Assembly: GCF_036884655.1 (NCBI RefSeq)
Contig: NC_088348.1
Span: forward strand, 20,406,501 to 20,470,500
Reading direction: 5' to 3'
DNA length: 64,000 bases
Origin: Musa acuminata AAA Group
Lineage: Eukaryota > Streptophyta > Magnoliopsida > Zingiberales > Musaceae
Shown in pieces: positions 1-9,990 of this stretch. The position numbers were made by a program, and so were the translations under genes. How positions within the stretch are numbered: the stretch's first letter is position 1; every line of letters begins with the position of its first letter. The notes below the pieces were generated by a model. The model was not told the origin of the DNA. It did not search any database and saw nothing but the letters and a program-made list of their open reading frames with translations.

Positions 1-1187
1 CTAGTGAGCATAAAGAAATGAGATGGATCTCTAGTCATATGTCTTGAGCATCCACTATCGAGATACCATCTCTTGCTCCTAGCTTGTGGGTTTGTCTACA
101 AAAGAGGATGATTTTTAGGTACCCATTTGATTTTGGGTGCCTCAAAAATTGATCCACTAATTTTGTTATTCATTGTTGAATTATTTATAATTCCTTTAGG
201 AACCCATATTAATTTATGTGGACTAATTTTCCTAAATGGATATTTGTAGGCAATATGTCCGGATTTGCAACAAAAGTTACATTTCATATAAGATGAAACA
301 TGTAATGTAGGTCCTTTTATGAAAGTGGTAGGATTTTGATGTGATCCTTTTACAAATCCAATTCCACTTCTATTTGCGACGTGACCCTAGTTTGCAAGGA
401 TCATGTCTAATCCTTTGCTACTAACCTTAAACTTGTTTAAAGTTTCTTTAAGAAGTAAATTTTTATTTTTTATTGCTTCTAAATGCTCACACTTAGAGCA
501 TGGAGGAGTTTGAAGACTATCAAACTTATTTTGTACTAAAACATGCTCTTTCTTTAAGATATTTAACTTCTTACTAATAATTCTACATTCATCAAATAAT
601 TCATGAAAAGTGATAGAGAGTTCTTCAAAAGATAAATCTTCATTAATTAAATCACATACCTCTTCTCCTAAATCCATTAGTGCGAAGTTTGCCTCCTCTT
701 TGTTGCTAGCTTCTTCACTTTCGGAATCATTTGAATCGTCCCAAGTTGCCTTTAGAGCTTTCTTCTTCTTTGGTTACTTCTTCTTGGTTTGGGGCATTCA
801 TTTTTGAAATGCCCTGGCTTCTTGCATTCATAGCATATCACTTGGTCCTTTTTATATTCAAGTTTGTTTTTGGTGTTATTTTTAAATTTGTTATTTCTTA
901 AAAATATTTTAAATTTTTGAGTCAAGAGTGCAATGTAATTTTCACTGTCCTCATCACTTGACGTTCCTTTCAAGTGATCTTCTTGTGATGTGAGTGTCAT
1001 ATCCCTCCTGTTCTTTGGAAGAGGGTTCTCGAGTTCGTCATGATCTTGACACGTCATTTCGTAGGTCATTAGAGACCCAATAAGTTCTTAAAGAGGGAAT
1101 GTTTTAAGGTCCTTGGCCTCTTGAATGACCGTAACTTTTAGATCCCAACTTTTAGGAAGGGATCTTAAGATTTTATTTACTAGTTCA
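1..1187 (-). pseudogene. A: gag C-terminal half and start of pol (broken)
   Basis: Read leftwards, this gives the end of the gag core (LVNKILRSLPKSWD at about 1200-1150), a CCHC knuckle CYECKKPGHFKNEC (about 800-840), a coiled-coil-like segment (387-677, MDLGEEVCDLINED onward), then a second knuckle starting CNFCCKSGHIAYKYPF (about 240-287), whose last Cys is replaced by Tyr. A TAG at 96-98 ends gag. In the same frame the protease start follows, with the D-S-G triad of [12 protein letters not shown] at about 30-75. At least one frameshift separates the first knuckle from the coiled-coil part. The same arrangement is seen in G and H. It is cut at 1187 by element B. Confidence 0.85.
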
Positions 1188-2680
1188 TGTTGGGAAATCA
1201 TGGGAGCGACATCATATGCGCAGTGGAAGAACAAGAAAACAAAATCCCCGATTCCCAAAGAGATGTTCGTCGTCGTGCGAAGATTGGTGCGCAAAATCCG
1301 CGAAACTTAAAACTGGGTATAGAGTAGGTTGTGTTACCTAGGGAGATCATATATCCTTGTTTCCTTGCAGATCCTTAGGAGAGGGTGAAGGAGGTCAAGC
1401 GTCCTCCTCTCTAGCGGTGATCCACACAGCAGGGTTGCGACGACGCTCCTCAAAACTCCAGGCCTGCTCTGAGGTGGAGAGGAAGAGGAGAATAGGAAAG
1501 GCAAGCAAAGACTCTAGCCTATGAGGCTCTGAATCCCTCATATTTATAGAGATCCCCTTTCACACCCTAATGGGTCCTCCCCTAGTGGGTACTGGATCTG
1601 CATCCAATAAGACAAGGGCTCCGTCGGATATCTCATATCTGAACCTCTACTCATCGCAATGCCTACCATATGTGTGTAACCCTCTAGGCCCAATATCGAG
1701 CTGGCCGTGAGTCATACCTGTCAGAACTCCTTCTAACTCAGTGAATTATTATCTTTGTAATAATTCACTCGACTCATCGACTACGGACGTACTAAGCCAC
1801 TACGCCGTAGTCCCCAGACGATACAGGGGAATCCAATCCATTGAACCTGTCTGTCCTCAGTTACCGTGTACCTATAGTCCCTCATCCATCTAATATCCCA
1901 GAGATCGTATATCGAGCATGGTGTTGTCAGACCCATATGATTTCTACTCGAGTCTCGCTCTAATCGGATTCTCCCGGAGAACTCTTTCTCTCTCAACCCG
2001 AATGACCCTGACCACAGATTTGTCTGAGCAAGAACACATGGGATATTCCTCTCATGACGCCGAGAGTGGATGATCCTCTATCGACACTCAATAGCCCTCG
2101 TAAGGTCGACTACCACTCCCAATGACCAGCTGTACTAGATCTGGGACAACCAAACCTATAAGTCTGATATTAAAGAGTGGAGCACTCATACAGGACATCC
2201 TTGGTGTCTCAAGTCTAAGGACCAGATATACCACTAGGACTACGAAATCGCTGTTTGACAATTAGGCATCATCAACCATCCAGCATTCCGTAAGCGGATC
2301 AATCAGTGAACTCATTCTCCAATGAGCACCTGTACTGTATCCTTAGTGTCCCTACACGAGCAGCTATGAGACCAGCTGCATCCATCATGTGGACAGGTAT
2401 ACAGCACACCAGTCTGTCCGGTTATCACGATGTCCCTCTCGAGTAACCTATGACCAGGATTATTTAGGATATGTGTTTAAAGGTGAATCGATCTCATTAT
2501 CGTGATCTCATCACGATCCGATTCCCATTGCACAAATCCAAGGACATCACAATATATATATGCACATATGCAATAGTTATAAAGTGATATACGCCAAAAT
2601 ATAATAAGCAAAAAGATTCTGTATCAAGTCACACGTGCCATCACTCACGTGATTGGCTTGCTGGGCACCTATGACTAGCA
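1188..2680 (-). repeat. B 3' LTR, complete (1,493 bp)
   Basis: Begins TGTTGGGAAATC and ends ATGACTAGCA. It carries a minus-strand TATA box (TATTTATAGAG on the plus strand near 1550), the inverted repeat at 1741-1768 with 11-bp arms GTGAATTATTA/TAATAATTCAC, the inverted repeat ATCGTGATCTCATCACGAT at 2499-2517, and two CACGTG boxes (2632-2637, 2646-2651) close to the U3 end. It is homologous over its whole length to the LTRs of C and D. Confidence 0.93.
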
Positions 2681-2692
2681 ATCTCCCACTTG
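2681..2692 (-). promoter_or_regulatory. B polypurine tract
   Basis: On the minus strand CAAGTGGGAGAT directly precedes the 3' LTR. The identical motif abuts the 3' LTR of C (13618-13628), D (22146-22157) and I (63681-63692). It is the plus-strand priming site and fixes the orientation of the element. Confidence 0.85.
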
Positions 2693-2788
2693 ACCTAAAG
2701 CCAATCACCTATGTGTCTGATCCCCATCAGACCCCTGTGACGCTCAAAGACAATATGAAATAACGGCTTTGTCAGTGGATCTGCAATG

Positions 2789-5710
2789 TTATCTTCGGAT
2801 GGAACTCTTTTCACTGCTACATCTCCTCGGGTTACAATCTCTCTGATAAGTTGGAACCTCCTCAGAATACTTCTGATGAGACCCGGGTTCCCTTATTTGA
2901 TTAATCGCCCCGTTGTTGTCGCAATATAAGGAAGTGGACTTCTTGCTATCCGGAACGACTCCCAAATCTGTGATGAACATCTTCAACCGGACTCCCTCCT
3001 TTACTGCATCTGATGCAGCAATGTACTCCGCCTCTGTGGACGAGTCAGCAGTGGTATCTTGCTTGGAACTCTTCCAGCACACTGCTCCTCCATTCAAGGT
3101 GTACACATACCCTGAATTCGAATTGCTATCATCAACATGAGACTGAAAACTTGAGTCAGTGTAGCCTTCAACCTTAAGGCTATTACCTTCATATACTAGT
3201 AACAGATCCTTAGTCCTTCTCAAGTACTTAAGTATACACTTTACTGCTTTCCTGTGCTCCAAGCTTGGATCCGCCTGATACCTGCTCGTGACACTCAGAG
3301 CATGCGCTATATCAAGCCTAGTACATAGCATGACATACATGATATACCCTATTGTTGAGGCATAAGGTATTATATCCATGTTCGCCCTTTCTTCTGGAGT
3401 CTTTGGAGACATACTCGTAGAAAGCAATATCCCATGTCTCATCGGTATGAGACCTCTCTTGGAATTTTCCATGCCAAACATTTTGACAATTGTTTCTATG
3501 TACCTGGATTGGGACAAGCCAAGCATCCTCTTGGATCTATCTCTATAGATTCTACTCCCCAAGATATAGGATGCTTCCCCTAAGTCCTTCATGGAGAAGT
3601 GTCTAGATAACGAAGCCTTTATTGTGGATAGCATTCCTACATCATTCCCAATGATGAGGATGTCATCCACATATAACACCAAAAAGGTGATAGCACTCCC
3701 ACTTACCTTTATGTATACACAAGGCTCATCTTCGTTCTTAACGAAGTTATAAGATCTGATTGCCTCATCAAATCTTATGTTCCAACTTCGGGAAGCTTGC
3801 TTTAGTCTATAAATGGATCTAAGCAACCTACACACCTTATCTGGGCAGTTCTTGGACACGAATCCCTTAGGTTGCATCATATACACCTCCTCCTCAAGGT
3901 TCCCATTGAGGAATGTGGTTTTCACATCCATCTGTCATATCTCATAATCATAGTGTGCTGCAATAGCTAATAGAATTCTGATGGATTTTAGCATTGCTAC
4001 GGGTGAGAAAGTTTCGTCGTAGTCAACACCTTGCTTTTGACGATACCCCTTAGCCACTAGCCTTGCTTTATAGGTCTCTACCTTTCCATCTACTCCGATC
4101 TTTTTCTTAAAGATCCACTTGCAACCGATGGGTACAATACCTCCGGGCGCATCAACTAGGTTCCAAACCTTATTGGAGTACATAGAATCCATCTCAGAAT
4201 TCATGGCTTCTTGCCACTTCCCGGAGTCTATACTCATAATAGCCTCCTCATAGGTCTGAGGATCAATATCCTCAACATCCTCTCCTCTAATATGTCCCAC
4301 ATATCTCTCAGGAGGATGGGATACTCTATCAGACCTACATAAAGTTGAAACTTGTGTATTAGGTACCTGAACAGACTCGGGCTGTAGAGTGGTGCTTGAG
4401 CTTGGTTCTCCAACCTCGCTCAACTCTATCATTCTCCCACTATCTCCGCCAAGAATGTGTTCCTTCTCAAGGAACACTACTCTCTTAGCTACAAAGACCT
4501 TTTGGTCCTTGAGATGATAGAAATAATACCCATAAGTTTCCTTGGGGTATCCCACAAATTTGCATCGCTCTATCCTTGATTCTAACTTATCGAGGTTGTG
4601 TCTTTTAACATGGACAAGGCAGCCCCAAATCTTAACAACCTTAAGATTAGGCTTCTTCCCTTTCCATATCTCATATGGTGTAGATACTACCGACTTAGTT
4701 GGAACTCTGTTCAGAAGGCAAGCTGCGGTTTCTAGGGCATATCCCCAAAATGAGATGGGTAGGTCAGCGAAACTCATCATGGACCATACCAGAACCTGCA
4801 ACGAATTGCATATATGATAAGCACTACTGGTATCCAATACCCATGTGTTATCATAAGAGTCTAACAAATGGAGACTAATCATGAATGTACCTGAAGCTTC
4901 ATCAAGCTTTTGTTTCGCCCTTTCTGCAAGGTACTCTTTGAAATTTCTCTTCCAGTGCCCATCTTTACTATAGTGGAAGCACTGGCCTTTGTCCTTTGTT
5001 GGGTCTTTCTTAGCAACCTTTGCTTTACCTGGTTTGCCCTTGCCCTTTCCCTTATTAAGGGACCTTTCTGCTTTCCTTTTCTTTTTGGTCTCACTAGTGT
5101 AGAGAACTGGCTTCTCTTTCTTAATAGTACTCTCTGCCTCCCTCAACATATTGAGGAGCTCTAGGAGAGTCACCTCAAGCTTGTTCATATTAAAATTCAT
5201 TATGAACTGTGAAAAGGAATCTAGTAGGGACTGAAGCACAATGTTCACACACATGTTATCCTCTAGGACCATTCCTAGACCTGTGAGTTTCTCTATCCAC
5301 TCAATCATCTTTAGGACATGGTTCTGAACCGGTGTCCTCTCAGTCATCCTAGCGCGGAAGAGACTCTTGGATATCTCATATCGCTGAGTCCTTCCCTGTT
5401 CCTCAAATAATTTGCGGACATGTAGGAGAATGGATCTGGCATCCATCTTTTCATGTTGTCTCTGTAACTCAGGAGTCATAGAGCCCAACATATAGCACTA
5501 AGCAAGAGTGGAGTCATCAATGTACTTCACGTAGCGAGCGATCTCATCCTCGCTTGCCCCTTCTTCGGGCGTAGGCATCACTGTATCAAGGACATACACG
5601 ATTTTCTCTGCTGTGAGAACAATTCTCAAGTTACGGAGCTAATCCATATAATTTGGACCAGTGAGGCGGTTGACATCAAGTATGCCACGTAAGGGATTTA
5701 AAAGCGACAT
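2789..5710 (-). pseudogene. B gag-pol with protease/integrase deletion
   Basis: Starting at the ATG at 5710, a single minus-strand frame runs to 2789, broken by only three stops: TGG to TAG early in gag (about 5640), CAG to TAG (about 5500), and TGG to TGA in reverse transcriptase (3932-3934). Domains in order: gag core; CCHC-like knuckle [17 protein letters not shown] (first position pattern altered); protease remnant [16 protein letters not shown]; then an abrupt in-frame jump near 4790 to the C-terminal part of integrase ([17 protein letters not shown]). Reverse transcriptase follows with the YVDDILIIGND active site (about 3645), then RNase H (STEAEYIAASDA, about 3040). The integrase catalytic core is missing. 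B could not integrate itself. Confidence 0.9.
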
Positions 5711-6156
5711 TTTCTAAAAATAAAGATGCAGCAGAAATGAATAACATGCAGATTTTGCAAGAAATAAACTATCAAGATATGGACTTCTATCTTAATATGC
5801 TCCCACTATTTTACTAACGAGTCACGCGACACCCTTAGCACGTGAAACGGAAGTCTCCGGCAGACTTCTAGTGGGGATCAGGATCCAATCAGCGTCTTAG
5901 TGTAACCTCGAGGGACTCGACCAATCACACTAAGCCTAAAAGGTAGGCAACTCTTACCGATCACAACTCCTTGTGATTCCCATCCTGTTCGGCCTCCGAA
6001 TCACCATGGCCTTGAGGGACTCGACCAACCATGATGCTCGGTTAACTTAACACCTTCGTTACAAAATGAGTCTGATTTCCTCGAGGGACTCGACCAAGCA
6101 CACCATGCCCTCAGGTCACCGGTGACATCTCTATGTCGTAAGCAAGATAGCGAATC
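5711..6156 (-). other. B leader (5' UTR remnant)
   Basis: Non-coding. It matches the D leader from 25751 to about 26210. It holds three copies of CTCGAGGGACTCGACCAA-type repeats (5906-5924, 6010-6028 with one change, 6079-6097). The leader ends abruptly at GCGA (6157-6160), where it joins the LTR; primer site and distal leader are deleted. Confidence 0.8.
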
Positions 6157-6988
6157 GCGACATCATATGCACAGCGGAAGAATAAGAAAACAAAATCTTA
6201 GATTCCCAAAGAGATGTTCGTCGTTGTGCGAAGATTGGTGCGCAAAATCCGCGAAACTTATAACTGCGTATAGAGTAGGTTGTGTTACCTAGGGAGATCG
6301 TATATCCCTGTTTCCTTGCAGATCCTTAGGAGAGGGTGAAGGAGGTCAAGCGTCCTCTCTAGCGATGATCCACACAGCAGGGTTGCGACGACGCTCCTCA
6401 AAACTCCAGGCCTGCTCTGAGGTGGAGAGGAAGAGGAGAATAGGAAAGGCAAGCAAAGACTCTAGCCTATGAGGCTCTGAATCCCTCATATTTATAGAGA
6501 TCCCCTGTCAAACCCTAATGGGTCCTCCCTAGTGGGTATTGGATCTGCATCCAATAAGACAAGGGCTCCGTCGGATATCTCATATCTGAACCTCTACTCA
6601 TCGCAATGCCTACCATATGTGTGTGACCTTCTAGGCCCAATATCGAGCTGGCCGTGAGTCATACCTGTAAAAACTATGAGACCAGTTGCATCCATCATAT
6701 GGACGGGTATACAGCACACCAGTCTGTCCGGTTATCACAATGTCCCTCTCGAGTAACCTATGATCGGGATTATTTAGGATGTGTTTAAAGGTGAATCGAT
6801 CTCATTATCGTGATCTCATCATAATTCGATTCCCATTGCACAAATCCAAAGACATCACAATATATATATGCACATATGCAATAGTTATAAAGTGATATAC
6901 GCCAAAATATAATAAGCAAAAAGATTCTGTATCAAGTCACACGTGCCATCACTCACGTGATTGGCTTGTTGGGCACCTATAACTAGCA
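6157..6988 (-). repeat. B 5' LTR, twice deleted (about 830 bp)
   Basis: Lacks the first about 20 bp of the LTR. A second internal deletion of roughly 640 bp lies near 6668, where the sequence passes from GTCATACCTGT to CTATGAGACCAG; in the intact D LTR these points are far apart. The lost part includes the conserved 28-nt inverted repeat. The outer end ACTAGCA is intact and abuts the target duplication. Confidence 0.88.
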
Positions 6989-7469
6989 GTTCAAAGTTAG
7001 AAAAATCTTTACCAAGAGCTTTGAGTCCATTGATGACATCCGTGAAATGGGTGTATATGTCTCCGATGGACTCACTTGGTCTCATTCGGAAAAGTTCATA
7101 AGAGTGCATAAGGATGTTGATTTTGGACTCTTTCACTCGGCTAGTGCCTTCATGAGTGACCTCAAGAGTTCTGCAAATATCAAAAGCCGAATCACAAATT
7201 GAAACACAATTAAACTTATTTTTGTCTAGTGCATAAAACAAGGCATTCATAGCCTTTGCATTTAAAGCAAAAACCTTCTTCTCCGATTCATTCCATTCGC
7301 TCATCGGAAGAGAATATTTTTGAAATCCGTTTTCGACAATAGTCCAAAGCTCGAAATCCATGGAAATGAGGAAGATCCTCATACGAGTCTTCCAGTACGT
7401 GTAATCCGACCCATTAAACATAGGTGGACGTGTGATAGAATGACCCTCATGCATGCCGGAGTAAGCCAT
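6989..7469 (-). pseudogene. A: gag N-terminal half
   Basis: The ATG at 7467-7469 opens MAYSGMHEGHSITRPPMFNG, followed by DYTYWKTRMRIFLISMD and EVTHEGTSRVKESKINILMHS. This is the UBN2-type gag of Sirevirus-like copia elements, closely similar to G (46844) and H (60188). The frame is open to the B insertion point, where SNFEL continues in A at 1182 with VNKILRSLPKSW. It encodes the capsid-like structural protein of the retrotransposon particle. Confidence 0.9.
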
Positions 7470-7507
7470 CTCTCTTGGGTATTAAACCAAATATGAGAGT
7501 GAGCCTT

Positions 7508-7519
7508 GCTCTGATACCA
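7508..7519 (-). promoter_or_regulatory. A primer binding site
   Basis: Minus strand TGGTATCAGAGC lies just inside the LTR start at 7522. It is complementary to the 3' end of plant initiator tRNA-Met, the usual copia primer. Confidence 0.88.
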
Positions 7520-7521
7520 AT

Positions 7522-8156
7522 TGTTAGGATCGGAGCGGCACTAAGAGGGGGTGGTGAATTAGTGCAGCGGATTAAAACTTGTATATTCAAAAATGATTCC
7601 GTAAAAGACTAGGAGATTTCGCTTTGATTGTAACTTGAGTAAAGTAAGAAACCAGAAACGATTGCAGAAAGGTAAGTACTCATAGATTCAATGAACACGC
7701 CAATTTAAAGTGGTTCGGTCGAATGACCTACATCCACTTGCGAAGCCTTCTTCAATGAGGCTCCCAACTTCCACTAGCAAATCACTTTGAAGGGGAAGGA
7801 CTAATACCCCTCTAACAACTTTTATAAGTGGTTCATACTCTTACAATTTTTTCAACAAGAAGAAAGGAGGTGAACACTCAATAAATTTGAAAACAAGACT
7901 TGCTAAGACTTTGCTAAGGCTCTTAACTCAAACTATTACTTTGCAAAAGTTGTATTCTCTGCTGAGAATTGAGGGGTATTTATAGGCCCCAAGAGGATTC
8001 AAATTTGGGCTCCAAATTTTGAATTCTCTTGGGTTTCCGAGGCTGGCGGTGCCACCGCCTAAAGGTGGCGGTGCCACCGCCTATCAGTGTCTGACACTAA
8101 CAGTATACTGGCGGTGCCACCGTCGGACCTCTCGGGTGCTAGGCGGTACCACCGCC
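7522..8156 (-). repeat. A 5' LTR, proximal part
   Basis: Begins TGTTAGGATCGG with a short G-run, as in the G LTRs. A TATA box lies on the minus strand (TATTTATAGG at 7978-7987). Upstream of it in transcription sense lie GC-rich palindromes. The LTR is interrupted at 8157 by element C and resumes at 15378. Confidence 0.88.
8040..8156. repeat. GC-box palindrome array in A U3
   Basis: Several copies of a GGCGGTGCCACCGCC-like near-palindrome (for example GGCGGTGCCACCGCCT near 8045 and 8068, GGCGGTACCACCGCC at 8142-8156). More copies continue beyond element C at 15378-15450. The array lies directly upstream of the TATA box in transcription sense, as it does in G and H. Confidence 0.8.
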
Positions 8157-9066
8157 TGCTAGTCATAGGTGCCCAGCAAGCCAATCTCGTGAGTGATGGC
8201 ACGTGCGACTTGATATAGAATCTTTTTGCTTATTATATTTTGGCGTATATCACTTTATAACTATTGCATATGTGCATATATATATTGTGATGTCTTTGGA
8301 TTTGTGCAATGGGAATCGAATTATGATGAGATCACGATAATGAGATCGATTCACCTTTAAACACATCCTAAATAATCCCGATCATAGGTTACTCGAGAGG
8401 GACATTGTGATAACCGGACAGACTGGTGTGCTGTATACCCGTCCATATGATGGATGCAACTGGTCTCATAGCTGCTTATGTAGGGACACTAGGGATATAG
8501 TACAGGTGCTCATTGGAGAATGAGTTCACTGATTGATCCGCTTACGGAATGTTGAATGGTTGATGATGCCTTATTGTCAGACAGCGATTCTGTAGTCCTA
8601 GTGGTGTATCTGGTCCTTAGACTTGAGACACCAAGAATGTCCTGTATGAGTGCTCCACTCTTTGATACCAGACTTATAGGTTTGGCTGTCCCAGATCTAT
8701 TATAACTGGTCATTGGGAGTGGTAGTCGACCTTACGAGGGCTATTGAGTGTCGATAGAGGATCATCCACTCTCGGCGTCATGAGAGGAATATCCCATGTG
8801 TTCTTGCTCAGACAAATCCCTGGCCAGGGTCATTCGGGTTGAGAGAGAAAGGTTTCTTCGGGAGAATCCGATTAGAGCGAGACTCGAGTAGAAACCGCAT
8901 TAGTCTGATAGCACCATGCTCGATATACGGTCTCTAGGATATTAGATGGATGAGAGACTATAGGTACATGGTAACTGAGGATAGACATGTACAATGGATT
9001 AGATTCCCCTGTATTGTCTGGGGACTACGGCGTAGTGGCCTAGTACGTCCGTAGTCGATGAGTCAA

Positions 9067-9094
9067 ATGAATTATTACAGAGATAATAATTCAC
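9067..9094. repeat. Conserved U3 inverted repeat (C 5' LTR)
   Basis: Two 11-bp arms (TGAATTATTA and its complement, first base changed here) flank a 6-nt loop, about 200 bp upstream of the TATA box. Equivalent structures occur at 1741-1768, 14539-14566, 18887-18914, 19654-19681, 21205-21232, 28126-28153, 56733-56760 and 62771-62798. The loop varies between copies while the arms are kept. Confidence 0.85.
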
Positions 9095-9285
9095 TGAGTT
9101 AGAAGGAGTTCTGACAGGTATGACTCACGGCCAGCTCGATATTGGGCCAAGAGGGTCACACACATATGGTAGGCATTGCGATGAGTAGAGGTTCAGATAT
9201 GAGATATCCGACGGAGCCCTTGTCTTATTGGATGCAGATCCAATACCCACTAGGGGAGGACCCATTAGGGTTTGACAGGGGACCT

Positions 9286-9294
9286 CTATAAATA
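9286..9294 (+). promoter_or_regulatory. C 5' LTR TATA box
   Basis: CTATAAATA, preceded by GACCT and followed by GGAGGG, sits about 360 bp before the LTR end. It is the only TATA-like motif in this part of the LTR and is present in the B and D LTRs at the matching place. It is the likely core promoter for the genomic RNA. Confidence 0.75.
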
Positions 9295-9648
9295 GGAGGG
9301 ATTTGGAGCCTCATTGACTAGAGCCTTTGCTTGCCTATCCTATTCTCCTCCCCCTCTCCACCTCAAAACAGGCTTGGAGTTTTGAGGAGCGTCGTCGCAG
9401 CCCTACTGTGTGGATCACCGCTAGAGAGGAGGACGCTTGACCTCCTTCACCCTCTCCTAATGATTTGCAAGGAAATAGGGATATACGATCTCTCTAGGCA
9501 ACACAATCTACTCTATACGCAGTTTTAAGATTCACGGATTTTACGCTCCAATCTTCGCACGACGACGAAATCTCTTTGGGAATCGGGGATTTTGTTTTCT
9601 TGTTCTTCCGCTGCACATTTGATGTCGCTCGCCAAGATTTGCCAATAG

Positions 9649-9661
9649 TGGTATCAGAGCC
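9649..9661 (+). promoter_or_regulatory. C primer binding site
   Basis: TGGTATCAGAGCC, one base after the LTR end; complementary to the 3' end of initiator tRNA-Met. Confidence 0.92.
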
Positions 9662-9715
9662 AGGTTATTCGTGCGAATGATTGATTTTGAACTGCGTGTG
9701 TTGTGTTTAGGAAGA

Positions 9716-9773
9716 ATTTTGATGTCAAAATCGTTGACGCAAAAACAAGGAAGGGCAGCAACAGTTGCTGCCC
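9716..9773 (+). promoter_or_regulatory. C leader palindromes downstream of primer site
   Basis: Two palindromes: ATTTTGATGTCAAAAT (9716-9731, one mismatch) and a 21-nt structure at 9753-9773 with perfect 10-bp arms GGGCAGCAAC/GTTGCTGCCC around one central base. The D leader has both at the same distance (27487-27502 and 27445-27465). Position and shape resemble the dimerisation palindromes of retroviral leaders; that role is inference. After 9780 the C leader is shortened by a deletion of about 1.5 kb relative to D. Confidence 0.6.
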
Positions 9774-9990
9774 TCGATCTGTGTGCCCCTCGAGGTTACA
9801 CTAAGATGTTGATTGGATCCTGATCCCCACTAGAAGACTGTCGGAGACTTCCGTTTCACGTGCTGAGGGTGTCGCGTGACTCGTTAGTAAAATAATGGGA
9901 GCATATTAAGATAGAAGTCTATATCTTGATAGTTTATTTCTTGCAAAATCTGTATGTTATTCATTTCTACTGCATCTTTATTTTTAGAAA

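Larger units (their letters stand above)
1188..6988 (-). mobile_element. Ty1/copia element B, internally deleted, inserted in gag of A
   Basis: The boundaries are TGTTGGG at 1188 and CTAGCA at 6988, flanked by a perfect 5-bp target duplication GTTCA (1183-1187 and 6989-6993). The left LTR is the 3' LTR, because the polypurine tract abuts it at 2681. The right LTR has lost its primer site and its beginning, so the element can no longer prime reverse transcription. The protein belongs to the same family as C, D and I; the gag ([16 protein letters not shown]) is of the group often assigned to Tork/Angela-like copia, but I cannot resolve the lineage by eye. Confidence 0.93.
8157..9647 (+). repeat. 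C 5' LTR (1,491 bp)
   Basis: Starts TGCTAGTC and ends GCCAATA; the family normally ends CCCAACA, so two bases have changed. It aligns along its length with the D LTRs in reverse orientation. It holds the inverted repeat at 9067-9094 and a TATA box at 9286-9294. Confidence 0.92.

Noticed and set aside
1781..1996. Recurring 60-70-codon minus-strand frames in LTRs (also at 21245-21460, 28199-28381)
   Set aside because: They recur because the LTR recurs; the frame is broken in other copies and no start context or protein family is recognisable.
2540..2580. ATATATAT stretches as a possible origin or matrix attachment site
   Set aside because: Short, variable microsatellite within LTRs (also 63548-63562); no further support.
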